Of a stretch of DNA of 64,000 bases, positions 41,921 through 49,993 are shown one piece after another. Each line of letters opens with the position of its first letter. Position 1 is the first letter of the stretch. The DNA is from Bacillota bacterium (GTDB lineage: Bacteria; Bacillota; Clostridia; Christensenellales; Aristaeellaceae): the NCBI GenBank assembly GCA_023436585.1, contig JAEZIN010000013.1:93575-157574 (forward strand). The letters run 5' to 3'. The translations under genes were made by a program, and so were the position numbers. The notes under the pieces were generated by a model, which did not search any database, was not told the origin of the DNA, and was given only the letters and a program-made list of their open reading frames with translations.

Positions 41921-43171
41921 CTATCTTCCTGATCCTGTTAATTCTTCTTTGACCCTATGCAGGAACCGTTCCACATCCACAGATGACCGTTCTTCCGCGT
42001 AATACCCGGCGGACAGCGTTATATGGTCCCCATAGCTTCCCATACCGATCATGAAGGCGGGGGCATGCATGGCCGGGGTAAACGGCAGGACATCCGTCAC
42101 CTGTATGCCTCCAAACCTCATTTCTCCCCCATACAGCCAGCCCAGGTTGGACACGATAGGCGCGGACAAACCCGAGTCACTTGCCCTCCGACTCGCGTCG
42201 CGCAATATTTCCCTGGCCTTTGCGTAAGGCAGCATGCGCAGATAGGCCATGGAAGCCGCGCTGGTCAGCCCCGGATGATCCGCCTTGATACGCAATGTTT
42301 CTCGGGCCGCTTTTGTCGCAGTATCCGCAAAGGCTTCCCCCGGCGATACGGCAAGGCACACTTTTTCCATTCCCGACAGGTTGCACACCACAGGCGCATC
42401 CGCTTGGGGAAGATACCGCCTCAAGTCCACCGTCATGTTCAAGGCGACCGGCTGCTCCCCTTCCGTACCGGCGGCCAGCGCTCTTACGCAGGCGGCCAGT
42501 AAAAGATCGTTTACCGTGCAGCCGAGAACAGCCTTTATCAGCGCCAAGGGAACGGAGGTCCAGGCATGGCGCACTTCCTGGCCGTTCACAGCCTGATAGG
42601 GAAAGGTCACGAGCGGTCCGGCAGGTATTGCTTCCCTGCGAAGCAGCGTTCGGAAATCCCCGATCCCGCACGCCCTGAACACCTGCTCCTCCCCCTTGCT
42701 TTGCGCCTGACATACAGGCGGCTTCTCCCCCGCCAGGCGCGCGTTGTACAGGCGGTTCAGCAGCGACAGATATCCCTTGGCTCCGGCTCCGTCCGCGGCC
42801 GCGTGGCTGACCCTTATGCACAGAACCGTCTTGGGTTCGCAGGGAATAAGCCGCACGGAAAGCTGTTCTTGCTCCGACTTTTCCCCAAGGAAGGCATGAA
42901 TCCCTTCTGTCCAGCCTTCAGCTTGCCGGATAGAAAACCATTCCACACCTTCCCCTATGGGCACCCATACCAGCGGGTCCTGCTGTGAATCGAACCTGCA
43001 GCCCAGAACGGGCTGCAAAGCAATGCTGTCCATCACCGATTGCTTCAAAATATCGGCATCCGGCAATCCATCCAGTATGGCCGCCATGCAGATCATGCCG
43101 TTGGAATCCAGCTCCTGCGAAATATGATTGGCCCAATCCTGGCCGGTGGTGTGCAAACATTCCACATTCAT
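41921..43171 (-). CDS. Condensation-domain-like acyltransferase
   Basis: A 416-residue protein of the condensation/wax-ester-synthase/PapA superfamily. The HHxxxDG catalytic motif is present in variant form as SHAAADGAG near residue 122, where the first His is Ser and the second, catalytic His is kept; the C-terminal half has LTSAASMAYLRMLPYAK and FTPAMHAPAFMIGM. Stand-alone members transfer acyl groups to alcohols or amines. AGGAG lies 11 bases before the ATG at 43171. Upstream of that start the frame is only a shadow of the TetR gene. It follows the TetR regulator by 17 bases as an operon. No carrier protein or synthetase is nearby, so the substrate is unknown. Confidence 0.75.
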   Translation of the reverse strand: MNVECLHTTGQDWANHISQELDSNGMICMAAILDGLPDADILKQSVMDSIALQPVLGCRFDSQQDPLVWVPIGEGVEWFSIRQAEGWTEGIHAFLGEKSEQEQLSVRLIPCEPKTVLCIRVSHAAADGAGAKGYLSLLNRLYNARLAGEKPPVCQAQSKGEEQVFRACGIGDFRTLLRREAIPAGPLVTFPYQAVNGQEVRHAWTSVPLALIKAVLGCTVNDLLLAACVRALAAGTEGEQPVALNMTVDLRRYLPQADAPVVCNLSGMEKVCLAVSPGEAFADTATKAARETLRIKADHPGLTSAASMAYLRMLPYAKAREILRDASRRASDSGLSAPIVSNLGWLYGGEMRFGGIQVTDVLPFTPAMHAPAFMIGMGSYGDHITLSAGYYAEERSSVDVERFLHRVKEELTGSGR

Positions 43172-43188
43172 TTGTGCAATATCTCCTC

Positions 43189-43770
43189 TCACTTCAATAG
43201 GATGCCGTCCAACTGCCCCGGCTCGGGGGGCATAAAGCTGCGCATGGTAATCTTGTACAGGCAAAGCCCCTGAAAAGCCGCCCAATACAGTTGGGCCAGC
43301 TGGCGCGGTTCTCCGGCCTTTACCGTGCCCTGCTCCTGCCCTGCGCGGATCACGTTTTCCAGTATGGAAAAGGGTTCGCCGGTTTCCCCACCGGCCGGCA
43401 GCAGGCCCGCCAGTGCCGCCTGCGTCAGAAGCAGAAAGTACCAGGCTGTTTTGTTCTCCCGCTGCAAAACTCCGGCCGCCATGCGCGATATTTCCCGAAT
43501 TGTCTCCGCAGCGCCGCTGCCGCTTTGCTGAAAACTCCCCAATGCCTCCCCGGAGCCTTGAAGAGCCATGTTCACAAGCGCGGCAAAAAGCTCCTCCTTG
43601 GAGGCGTAATAGTGATACATCAGGCCCAGGCTTACCCCCGCCTCCCGGGCAATCTCCGTAACACCCGTAGCGGCCAACCCTTTCCTTGCAAACAAGACAA
43701 GGCCGGCATCGAGAATTTTTCCCCTTGCTTCCTCCTGCATGGCTACAAATTGCGCTTTTGTCCTTGGCAC
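43189..43770 (-). CDS. TetR family transcriptional regulator
   Basis: A 193-residue regulator with an N-terminal TetR helix-turn-helix (LFARKGLAATGVTEIAREAG, then VSLGLMYHYYASKEELF) and a ligand-binding C-terminal domain. It heads an operon with the condensation-domain protein. A consensus promoter with a palindrome over its -10 box lies just upstream, which points to autorepression. The ligand is unknown. Confidence 0.92.
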   Translation of the reverse strand: MPRTKAQFVAMQEEARGKILDAGLVLFARKGLAATGVTEIAREAGVSLGLMYHYYASKEELFAALVNMALQGSGEALGSFQQSGSGAAETIREISRMAAGVLQRENKTAWYFLLLTQAALAGLLPAGGETGEPFSILENVIRAGQEQGTVKAGEPRQLAQLYWAAFQGLCLYKITMRSFMPPEPGQLDGILLK

Positions 43771-43788
43771 TGTTCGGCTCCTTTATTG

Positions 43789-43832
43789 TTGAAATTATTT
43801 TCAATTATAAATCGTCTTCCATTCCTTGTCAA
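43789..43832 (-). promoter_or_regulatory. Promoter and operator of the tetR operon
   Basis: On the minus strand TTGACA (plus 43827-43832), a 17-base spacer and TATAAT (plus 43804-43809) form a consensus sigma-A promoter. Directly overlapping its downstream edge is the dyad TTGAAATTATTTTCAA (43789-43804), with 6-bp arms, a likely binding site for the TetR protein. Confidence 0.8.
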
Positions 43833-44184
43833 GCAGGGCAAATCATAATAATTTGATCGCCCTGCCGTCTTGCTCCATGCTGCACAGCCAGTTTTCCACC
43901 CGGCCACATCAAGGCGCCTAAAACGGCAGACAATAAGGATGGAACCTAAGGCCAAGAGACGGCCAGAAAACACAAGTCAGACAAGAAATGCAGGATGCGA
44001 AAAAAAATATGCATAAAATTTTGAAAATTGGCTTGTTGGAAGCAGGAACTGCCGCCAATTTGTAGAATAGGATGTATCACCATGCAGAATGGCCGCAACG
44101 GCGCAGCCTTTACAAGGGAATGCCCCGTGGCCCAAAGCAGGCCGGTTTTTTTATTTGTCCAAAAAACCATAGGAGGAGTCTCCC
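43833..44184 (+). promoter_or_regulatory. Leader region upstream of the aminotransferase
   Basis: The region contains AAATTGGC (44026-44033) pairing with GCCAATTT (44053-44060), and a GGCC/GGCC-type hairpin ending in seven Ts (about 44126-44160) that stops ~20 bases short of the ribosome binding site. This is the layout of a transcription attenuator. It has no T-box specifier or AGGGTGG sequence and I recognise no riboswitch class. No gene is visible in it. Confidence 0.35.
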
Positions 44185-45408
44185 ATGTCGCGTTCAATTT
44201 CCCGGATGTGTAAAGCCATCGCCCCATCGGTTACGCTGAGCATTGACGCAAAAGCCAAGGATATGAAGCAGCAGGGTCTGGATGTGGTGGGCTTTGGGGC
44301 CGGCGAACCGGATTTTCCCACGCCGCAGCATATATGCGACGCTGCCCGCGAAGCCATCGCCCAGGGCATGACACGTTATACCCCATCCGAGGGAACATTG
44401 GCCCTGCGCAAGGCCATCTGCCAGAAGCTGCAAAGGGATAACGGCCTTAACTATACCCCCGCGGAAATTATTGTATCCAACGGCGCCAAGCACTCCCTGT
44501 TCACCATCTTCCAGGCGATTCTGGACGACGGGGACGAGGTGCTGATCCCCACACCCTGCTGGGTCAGCTATCCCGAGATGGTCCGTATGGCCGGCGGTGT
44601 GCCGGTGTTTGTGGCAACCACCGAGGAGGCGGATTTTGTGCCTTCCAAGGCGGCCCTTGCGGAAAAGATCACGGCCCGCACCAAAGCCATCATCATCACC
44701 AGCCCATCCAACCCCAACGGCAGCATCTGGCCCCGGGAAGCGCTGGAAGGCGCCGCAGACCTGGCAAGGGAGCATGATTTTTTTATCGTCAGTGATGAGA
44801 TTTATGAAAACCTTTTGTACGACGGCCGCAGGCATGTGTCCATCGCCTCCCTATCGGAAGACGCGAAATCCCGCACCTTCCTGGTCAATGGCCTGAGCAA
44901 GTCCTACGCCATGACCGGCTGGCGCATCGGCTATTGCGCGGGCCCGCTGGATGTCATCAAGGCCATGGGCAATTTCCAGAGCCAGGCCACCTCCAACCCC
45001 AACAGCATCGCGCAGCACGCGGGCGTCACGGCCCTTAACGCCGACCAGAAATGCGTAAGGGATATGGCGGCGGAGTTTGAGCACCGGCGCAATTATATGG
45101 TGGAGCACATCGGCTGGATACCGGGCCTATCCTGCAAAAAACCGGCCGGAGCGTTCTATGTGATGATGAACATGAAGGCGCTGATCGGCCGCAGGTATAA
45201 CGGCTGGGAGATTACTGGCAGCATGGACTTTGCGGATCTTTTGCTCACCGAGGAGAAGGTGGCCGTGGTCCCCGGCGTCGCCTTTGAAGCGGAGGGCTAT
45301 TGCCGCTTGAGCTATGCCGTCTCCCTGGATGATATCAAAAAAGGCCTGGACCGCATCGAACACTTTGTATCCATGCTGGAGCCGGGCGCTCAAGGTTTTT
45401 CAAAATAA
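44185..45408 (+). CDS. Class I aminotransferase (aspartate type)
   Basis: A 407-residue PLP-dependent fold-type I aminotransferase of the AspB subgroup. It has GAGEPDFPTPQH, YTPSEGTLALRKAI and the PLP-lysine motif NGLSKSYAMTGWRIGY with Lys near residue 239, plus SNPNG before and C-terminal RLSYA. The likely reaction is aspartate plus 2-oxoglutarate to oxaloacetate plus glutamate; other amino acids are possible. TAGGAGGAG lies upstream of the ATG. It is followed after 18 bases by the citrate-synthase-like gene, for which oxaloacetate would be a substrate. Confidence 0.9.
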   Translation: MSRSISRMCKAIAPSVTLSIDAKAKDMKQQGLDVVGFGAGEPDFPTPQHICDAAREAIAQGMTRYTPSEGTLALRKAICQKLQRDNGLNYTPAEIIVSNGAKHSLFTIFQAILDDGDEVLIPTPCWVSYPEMVRMAGGVPVFVATTEEADFVPSKAALAEKITARTKAIIITSPSNPNGSIWPREALEGAADLAREHDFFIVSDEIYENLLYDGRRHVSIASLSEDAKSRTFLVNGLSKSYAMTGWRIGYCAGPLDVIKAMGNFQSQATSNPNSIAQHAGVTALNADQKCVRDMAAEFEHRRNYMVEHIGWIPGLSCKKPAGAFYVMMNMKALIGRRYNGWEITGSMDFADLLLTEEKVAVVPGVAFEAEGYCRLSYAVSLDDIKKGLDRIEHFVSMLEPGAQGFSK

Positions 45409-45426
45409 AAAGCAGAGGTGAATCGA

Positions 45427-46821
45427 ATGCTCAAGTTTGACAAGCGTACAAACTTAATTCAGCAATCCAAGTACAAGTACTCCCTGCAAGATGTGAAGGA
45501 ACCCAACCTGTACAGGGAAAGCTTCGATTACGCCTCTATCCCTAAAATCGCATTCAACAACCGCCTGGTGCCCATCAACATGCCGGATGAGATATGGATC
45601 ACCGATACCACCTTTCGGGATGGGCAGCAGAGCGTATCGCCTTTCACCGTCGACCAGATCGTGACACTGTTCAAGCTCATGAGCCGCCTGGGCGGCCCCA
45701 AGGGCATCGTTCGGCAAAGCGAGTTTTTCCTCTATACCGAAAAGGACAGGGAAGCGCTGCGCCGCTGCCAGGAGCTGGACCTGCCCTTCCCCGAGATCAC
45801 CACCTGGATCAGGGCCAGTGAAAAGGATTTTCAATTGGTGAAGGATGCGGGCGTCAAGGAAACGGGCATCCTTGTCTCCTGCAGCGATTACCACATCTTC
45901 AACAAAATGCATCTTACCCGCGGCCAGGCCATGGAAAAATACCTGTCCATCGTGCGCGCCGCGCTGGAAATGGGTATCAAGCCCCGCTGCCACTTTGAGG
46001 ATATCACCAGGGCGGACTTCTATGGCTTTGTGGTGCCCTTTGCCACGGAGCTGATGCGCTTAAGCCAGGAGAGCGGCCTGCCCATCAAAATCCGCGCCTG
46101 CGATACCATGGGCTATGGCGTATCCTATCCCGGCACAGCGCTCCCCCGCAGTGTGCAGGGCATTATTTACGGCCTTAGGCATTATGCCGAGGTCCCCGCC
46201 GAAGACCTGGAATGGCACGGACACAACGATTTCTACAAGGTGGTCTGCAACGCCGGTACAGCCTGGCTGTACGGCTGCGCCAGCATCAACTGCTCGCTGC
46301 TGGGCATCGGTGAGCGCACCGGCAACTGCCCTCTGGAGGCCATGGCCATCGAGTACCAGGCCATGCGCGGCACCACCGACGGCATGGATCTGACCGCCAT
46401 CACGGAGATCGCCGATTACATGGAGCGGGAGATCGGCATTGAGATCAGCCCGCGCCAGCCTTTCGTCGGCCGCCACTTCAATGTGACCCGCGCCGGCATC
46501 CACGCCGACGGTATGCTTAAGGATGAGGAAATCTACAACATTTTCGATACCGCGAAGATCCTTAACCGCCCCGCCTCCGTGGCCGTGGACAGCCACAGCG
46601 GCCTGGCAGGCATCGCGCACTGGATGAACGGTTACTTCAAACTCAAGGGTGAGCACGCCATCCAAAAGCAGGACCCGCTGGTGGCCGCCATCAAGGATAA
46701 GGTGGATGTGTTGTATACCCAGGGCCGCAATACCGTCATGGGCGATGAGGAACTGGAGATACTGACCCGCACCACGGACAGGGAAAGGTATGAAAAGCTG
46801 CTGTTCCACAAGAGCCGGTAG
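45427..46821 (+). CDS. Re-citrate synthase-like DRE-TIM metallolyase
   Basis: A 464-residue enzyme of the isopropylmalate/homocitrate synthase family. The ITDTTFRDGQQSV motif (about residues 58-70) gives the catalytic Arg-Asp, and HGHND near 264 supplies metal-binding histidines; the LeuA-type regulatory C-terminal domain is absent. The long N-terminal extension and the pattern GGPKGIVRQSEFFLY match the group containing the Clostridium kluyveri Re-citrate synthase, which condenses acetyl-CoA and oxaloacetate. Isopropylmalate or homocitrate synthase activity cannot be excluded. GAGGTG lies six bases before the ATG at 45427. The operon with an aspartate aminotransferase supports an oxaloacetate-using step toward glutamate. 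Confidence 0.78.
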   Translation: MLKFDKRTNLIQQSKYKYSLQDVKEPNLYRESFDYASIPKIAFNNRLVPINMPDEIWITDTTFRDGQQSVSPFTVDQIVTLFKLMSRLGGPKGIVRQSEFFLYTEKDREALRRCQELDLPFPEITTWIRASEKDFQLVKDAGVKETGILVSCSDYHIFNKMHLTRGQAMEKYLSIVRAALEMGIKPRCHFEDITRADFYGFVVPFATELMRLSQESGLPIKIRACDTMGYGVSYPGTALPRSVQGIIYGLRHYAEVPAEDLEWHGHNDFYKVVCNAGTAWLYGCASINCSLLGIGERTGNCPLEAMAIEYQAMRGTTDGMDLTAITEIADYMEREIGIEISPRQPFVGRHFNVTRAGIHADGMLKDEEIYNIFDTAKILNRPASVAVDSHSGLAGIAHWMNGYFKLKGEHAIQKQDPLVAAIKDKVDVLYTQGRNTVMGDEELEILTRTTDRERYEKLLFHKSR

Positions 46822-46879
46822 GCAGAGGGCTTTGCCCTCTGCACTCCCAACAAAGGGACACAGCCCCTTTGGAATCCCC
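46822..46879 (+). repeat. Two-hairpin dispersed element, copy 2
   Basis: It begins on the base after the stop codon: GCAGAGGGC, TTT, GCCCTCTGC; then an ACTCCCAAC linker; then CAAAGGG, ACACAG, CCCTTTG; then GAATCCCC. Orientation relative to the gene is the same as in the other three copies. Confidence 0.75.
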
Positions 46880-46927
46880 ATAATTAGGCATGACATACCG
46901 GCTTTGTTCTTTCATACTCTCATCATC

Positions 46928-46952
46928 ACCCCGCTTGCAGAGCAAGTGGGGT
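46928..46952 (+). terminator. Terminator after the citrate-synthase-like gene
   Basis: ACCCCGCTTGC pairs with GCAAGTGGGGT (one G-T) around AGA and is followed by TCTCTTTTC. Confidence 0.7.
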
Positions 46953-46980
46953 TCTCTTTTCATAAGCACATTTTATGGGT

Positions 46981-46986
46981 TATAAT
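46981..46986 (+). promoter_or_regulatory. -10 box upstream of the GNAT gene
   Basis: A perfect TATAAT lies about 90 bases before the GNAT start. The -35 candidate at 17-base spacing is poor. Confidence 0.35.
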
Positions 46987-47072
46987 GGATTCGCAATAAA
47001 ACATAGAAATGCTTGCAGGAATGGGTATTTCATTACCTTCTATAACAAAAGAAAGCCGAGTGAAGTCACATC

Positions 47073-47585
47073 ATGGAATATCGAAAAGCAACCCTTTCGG
47101 ATATTGACGCTCTGTGCCGGCTGCGGGAAGACATGCTGCGGGAGGAAGAGGATTATCCCGAAGCGTTTCTTGTCATGCTCCTTAAAAACACAAGGGAGTA
47201 CATACAAAATAGTCTGGCAGACGGCAGCCTTTGCGCATGGGTGGCAGAAAAAGAGGATGGAATCATCGCCATGGGCAGCGCCGCCTATTTCACCCTGCCG
47301 CCCAATGACTGGTGCCCGAACGGGAAAACGGCGTATATCGGCAGCGTCTATACCCTGCCCTCCTTTCGCAAGCAAGGCATCGCCACCCAGCTTTTATCCC
47401 TGATCATCGGGGAAGCAAAGGAAAGAAAATGCCAGCGGATCCTCCTCAACGCGTCGGATATGGGCAGGCCCATGTATGAAAGGCTGGGCTTTGTGGATTT
47501 TCCCTCCGCCATGGCGCTGTACCCCTTTGGCATCAGAACGGAATCCACCGGGCCAGGCGCATCAGCCAACCCGTGCACTGACTGA
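47073..47585 (+). CDS. GNAT family N-acetyltransferase
   Basis: A 170-residue acetyltransferase with the GNAT fold. Acetyl-CoA motif A is seen as SVYTLPSFRKQGIATQLLSL (R-x-x-G-x-A loop at about residues 97-103) and motif B as NASDMGRPMYERLGF, then PSAMAL. Amino-acid or small-molecule acetylation is likely; the substrate is not readable. The ribosome site is weak (GAGTGA). It is encoded alone between two terminators. Confidence 0.88.
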   Translation: MEYRKATLSDIDALCRLREDMLREEEDYPEAFLVMLLKNTREYIQNSLADGSLCAWVAEKEDGIIAMGSAAYFTLPPNDWCPNGKTAYIGSVYTLPSFRKQGIATQLLSLIIGEAKERKCQRILLNASDMGRPMYERLGFVDFPSAMALYPFGIRTESTGPGASANPCTD

Positions 47586-47609
47586 ATCCTCGGATTTATC
47601 GTCTTATAT

Positions 47610-47666
47610 AAAAACCCGTGTATGGGACAAAGGCTTCCATTGCCTCTGTTCCGAAAGCGGGTTTTT
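47610..47666 (+). terminator. Terminator after the GNAT gene
   Basis: AAAAACCCG pairs with CGGGTTTTT across a long loop that itself can fold (GGGACAAAGGC against GCCTCTGTTCC), and the structure ends in a T-run. Confidence 0.65.
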
Positions 47667-47735
47667 GTATTGCGGCTAAATGGAGAAGAAAATGGTAAAA
47701 CTACGCTCGTTCTATAAAAAGATGAGGTGAAGAAC

Positions 47736-48826
47736 TTGGCAAACAGCATTACCAGCAGGCAAATGTTTTTCATGCTGTTTTTATCCCTCACCTCCTATTC
47801 AACCATCGAGCTGCCTCAAATTGCGGCGCAGACAGCCGGCAGGAGCAGCTGGATACTGCTTCTGGCAGTTACCATCCCATTTGCTTGATTTCCATCCTCA
47901 TTACATGTTTGAACAACATGTATCCAGGCAAGGTATTTTTTGATTATAGCCAGGAAATCGCGGGAAAGTTCCTGTCCTACCTGGCCGCTATCTATTTCGC
48001 ATTGTTTTTTCTGGCCATTGGTATCTATGAAAAATTGGTAATGCTCAGCCTGTTCAAATCAAACTTTCTTCCCAATACGCCGGAATTTGTCATACTGTTC
48101 TTTGCCATTTCGCTTGCTTGCTACGTATCCTATAAGGGTGTAACTAACATTGCCCGTATGTTTGAATTGTATGGAGTCATTTTTATTGTCGTCACAGTGG
48201 GAATATGTGTGCTTATGCTAACCCAGGGCACAGTTGAAAACATTCTGCCGTTCTATAACCCGAACGAGACAAGCAATTCATGGAAAGCCATAAAAGGCTT
48301 TATCACGTCTTACAGCGGTATTGAAGTTCTTTTGATCGTTCCATTTACGATGGTGAACAAGAACGCTCCCAAAATCGCATTTACTGCACTGCTGTTTATC
48401 GGCCTTTTGTATGTACTGGTCGTGGAGAGCACCATCATGAGCCTGGGCATCAACAATACAATCATCTACAACGACTCATTTATTGAAGCCATCAAGGTGA
48501 CCGAAATGCCAGTGCTGGAAAGGGTGGACCTTTTCTATCTCACCTTTGGCCTCATCAGCCTTTTCGCGGGCCTAATCCTTGCCTTTACTGCCGCGGTTGA
48601 ATTTTCTTGCAGGGTCTTTCCCAAAGCAAAGCGGCTGGTCATTGTCGCATCTTTGGGCGTACTTTCATACGCTTCTTGTTTGATTGCTATGGGCATCAAA
48701 AATATCGATGATATTATCGATAAACACATCACATACCCAATTCTTGTCTCCAGCCTGTTTATTCCCGTTCTGTATTTTGTCATTGCAAAAATAAAAAAGC
48801 ATACTGCCCAACAACCAAATGCGTGA
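47736..48826 (+). pseudogene. Frameshifted spore germination permease (GerAB family)
   Basis: A germinant-receptor B subunit, an amino-acid-permease-like membrane protein, split by one frameshift. Frame 1 starts at a TTG (47736) after GAGGTG and gives 50 residues typical of GerAB (ITSRQMFFMLFLSL, then IAAQTAGRSSWILLLA) before TGA at 47886. Frame 2 continues from 47885 with ISILITCLNNMYPGK and runs to TGA at 48826. The two parts together make about 364 residues, the normal family length. Restoring one base in the GCTTGATT stretch (a run of Ts) would rejoin them. Either the gene is recently broken or there is a homopolymer sequencing error. A and C subunits follow intact. Confidence 0.8.
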
Positions 48827-48834
48827 GGATGTTT

Positions 48835-49977
48835 ATGAACCGCTTTTTCAAAATACTCCTGACATGTTTCTTGCTGCTGGCCGCCGGGGCCGTCACCGGC
48901 TGTGTGGATGCCATTGATATCAACAAAAAAATCATCGCCACTACGATTGCCGTAGATCGAAAGGATGGTGAAATATGGTTCTATATCGAAATTGCAAACA
49001 TCCAGGCAAGCCAGGTCGGCCAATCCTCAGGGGGGAGCGCGGGCGATAAGTACCACTTAGTGAAATCGCATGGCAAAACGTTGGCCGAAGCGCGCGAAAA
49101 CCTGGACAGGCAATTCGACCGCCCCATTTTTATCAGCTCGGTTCGAACGCTCCTGCTCACAGAAGAATTTGCCAAAGAAGATATCGTGGAATATCTGTAC
49201 AGGCTCCGGGCTGACGAAACATACCGGAAAAAGGTGATCACCATCATCACCCGGGAGAACCTGGATGAATTGTTCAGGAAAGTGCACGAGCAAAGCGAAT
49301 CCGTCGGCTATTCGGTGGAGCATACGATTATGACGCTTGATCAAACGGGAGAGTCCTTTTCAAGATCAACGTCGCGCCTTCTGGAAAACCTCTCCACATC
49401 CTATACGGGCATGTTGATACCCTGCATCGGATTACAGGACAAAGAAATTGCGTTGATTGGCTATTCGGTGGTAAACGACACAAAGGTTATCGGCTTTATC
49501 CCCGTTGCGGATTCCAAGGGATTAATTATGTTCAAGGCGGACAAAGCCAAATCGCACTTTATTGTGCCGTATAAGGATTTAAGGTTTACCATAGAGACCG
49601 TATTGCAAAAACGCAATATGAAAGCATCCTATCAGAATGGCCAGATCAGTTTTTCGGTGGAGCTTGCTTTTGAGGCGGAATTGATGTATGGGGATAAAAA
49701 GACACCCTATGCTTTGGAAAATACGGATATTGAGAAAATGACTGAACTTCTCAAAGGGATGATAAACAGCGAGGTTTTGAAAGCAATCGCACAGGCACAG
49801 CAAGAATTCAAGACGGATTACCTGCAGATGGATGATACCTTCCGCATCAAATATCCGGTTCTGTTTGAGAAACTGGACTGGCAAAATGAATTCCCCAACG
49901 CCAGTGTATCTGTAGATATTGAAGTGGATCTCAAAGCAGGTGATATGGTCGATTATAAAACGAACGAGATGAGATGA
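48835..49977 (+). CDS. Spore germination lipoprotein (GerAC family)
   Basis: A 380-residue lipoprotein, the C subunit of a GerA-type germinant receptor. The signal peptide ends in lipobox VTGC with Cys at about residue 22. The Ger(x)C pattern follows (DINKKIIATTIAVDR, FDRPIFISSVRTLLLTEEFA and the C-terminal LDWQNEFPNASVSVDIEV). GAGG lies six bases before the ATG at 48835; the gene starts eight bases after the B-subunit stop. In spores it would sit on the outer face of the inner membrane. Confidence 0.92.
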   Translation: MNRFFKILLTCFLLLAAGAVTGCVDAIDINKKIIATTIAVDRKDGEIWFYIEIANIQASQVGQSSGGSAGDKYHLVKSHGKTLAEARENLDRQFDRPIFISSVRTLLLTEEFAKEDIVEYLYRLRADETYRKKVITIITRENLDELFRKVHEQSESVGYSVEHTIMTLDQTGESFSRSTSRLLENLSTSYTGMLIPCIGLQDKEIALIGYSVVNDTKVIGFIPVADSKGLIMFKADKAKSHFIVPYKDLRFTIETVLQKRNMKASYQNGQISFSVELAFEAELMYGDKKTPYALENTDIEKMTELLKGMINSEVLKAIAQAQQEFKTDYLQMDDTFRIKYPVLFEKLDWQNEFPNASVSVDIEVDLKAGDMVDYKTNEMR

Positions 49978-49993
49978 AAGGTCGGCGGACACC

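Noticed and set aside
41921..43804. A 627-residue reading of the condensation-domain gene starting at 43804
   Set aside because: The first ~210 codons are the out-of-frame shadow of the tetR gene; AGGAG and homology support the start at 43171.
43960..44170. T-box leader upstream of the aminotransferase operon
   Set aside because: The conserved AGGGTGG-ACCGCG antiterminator sequence and a specifier loop are not present.
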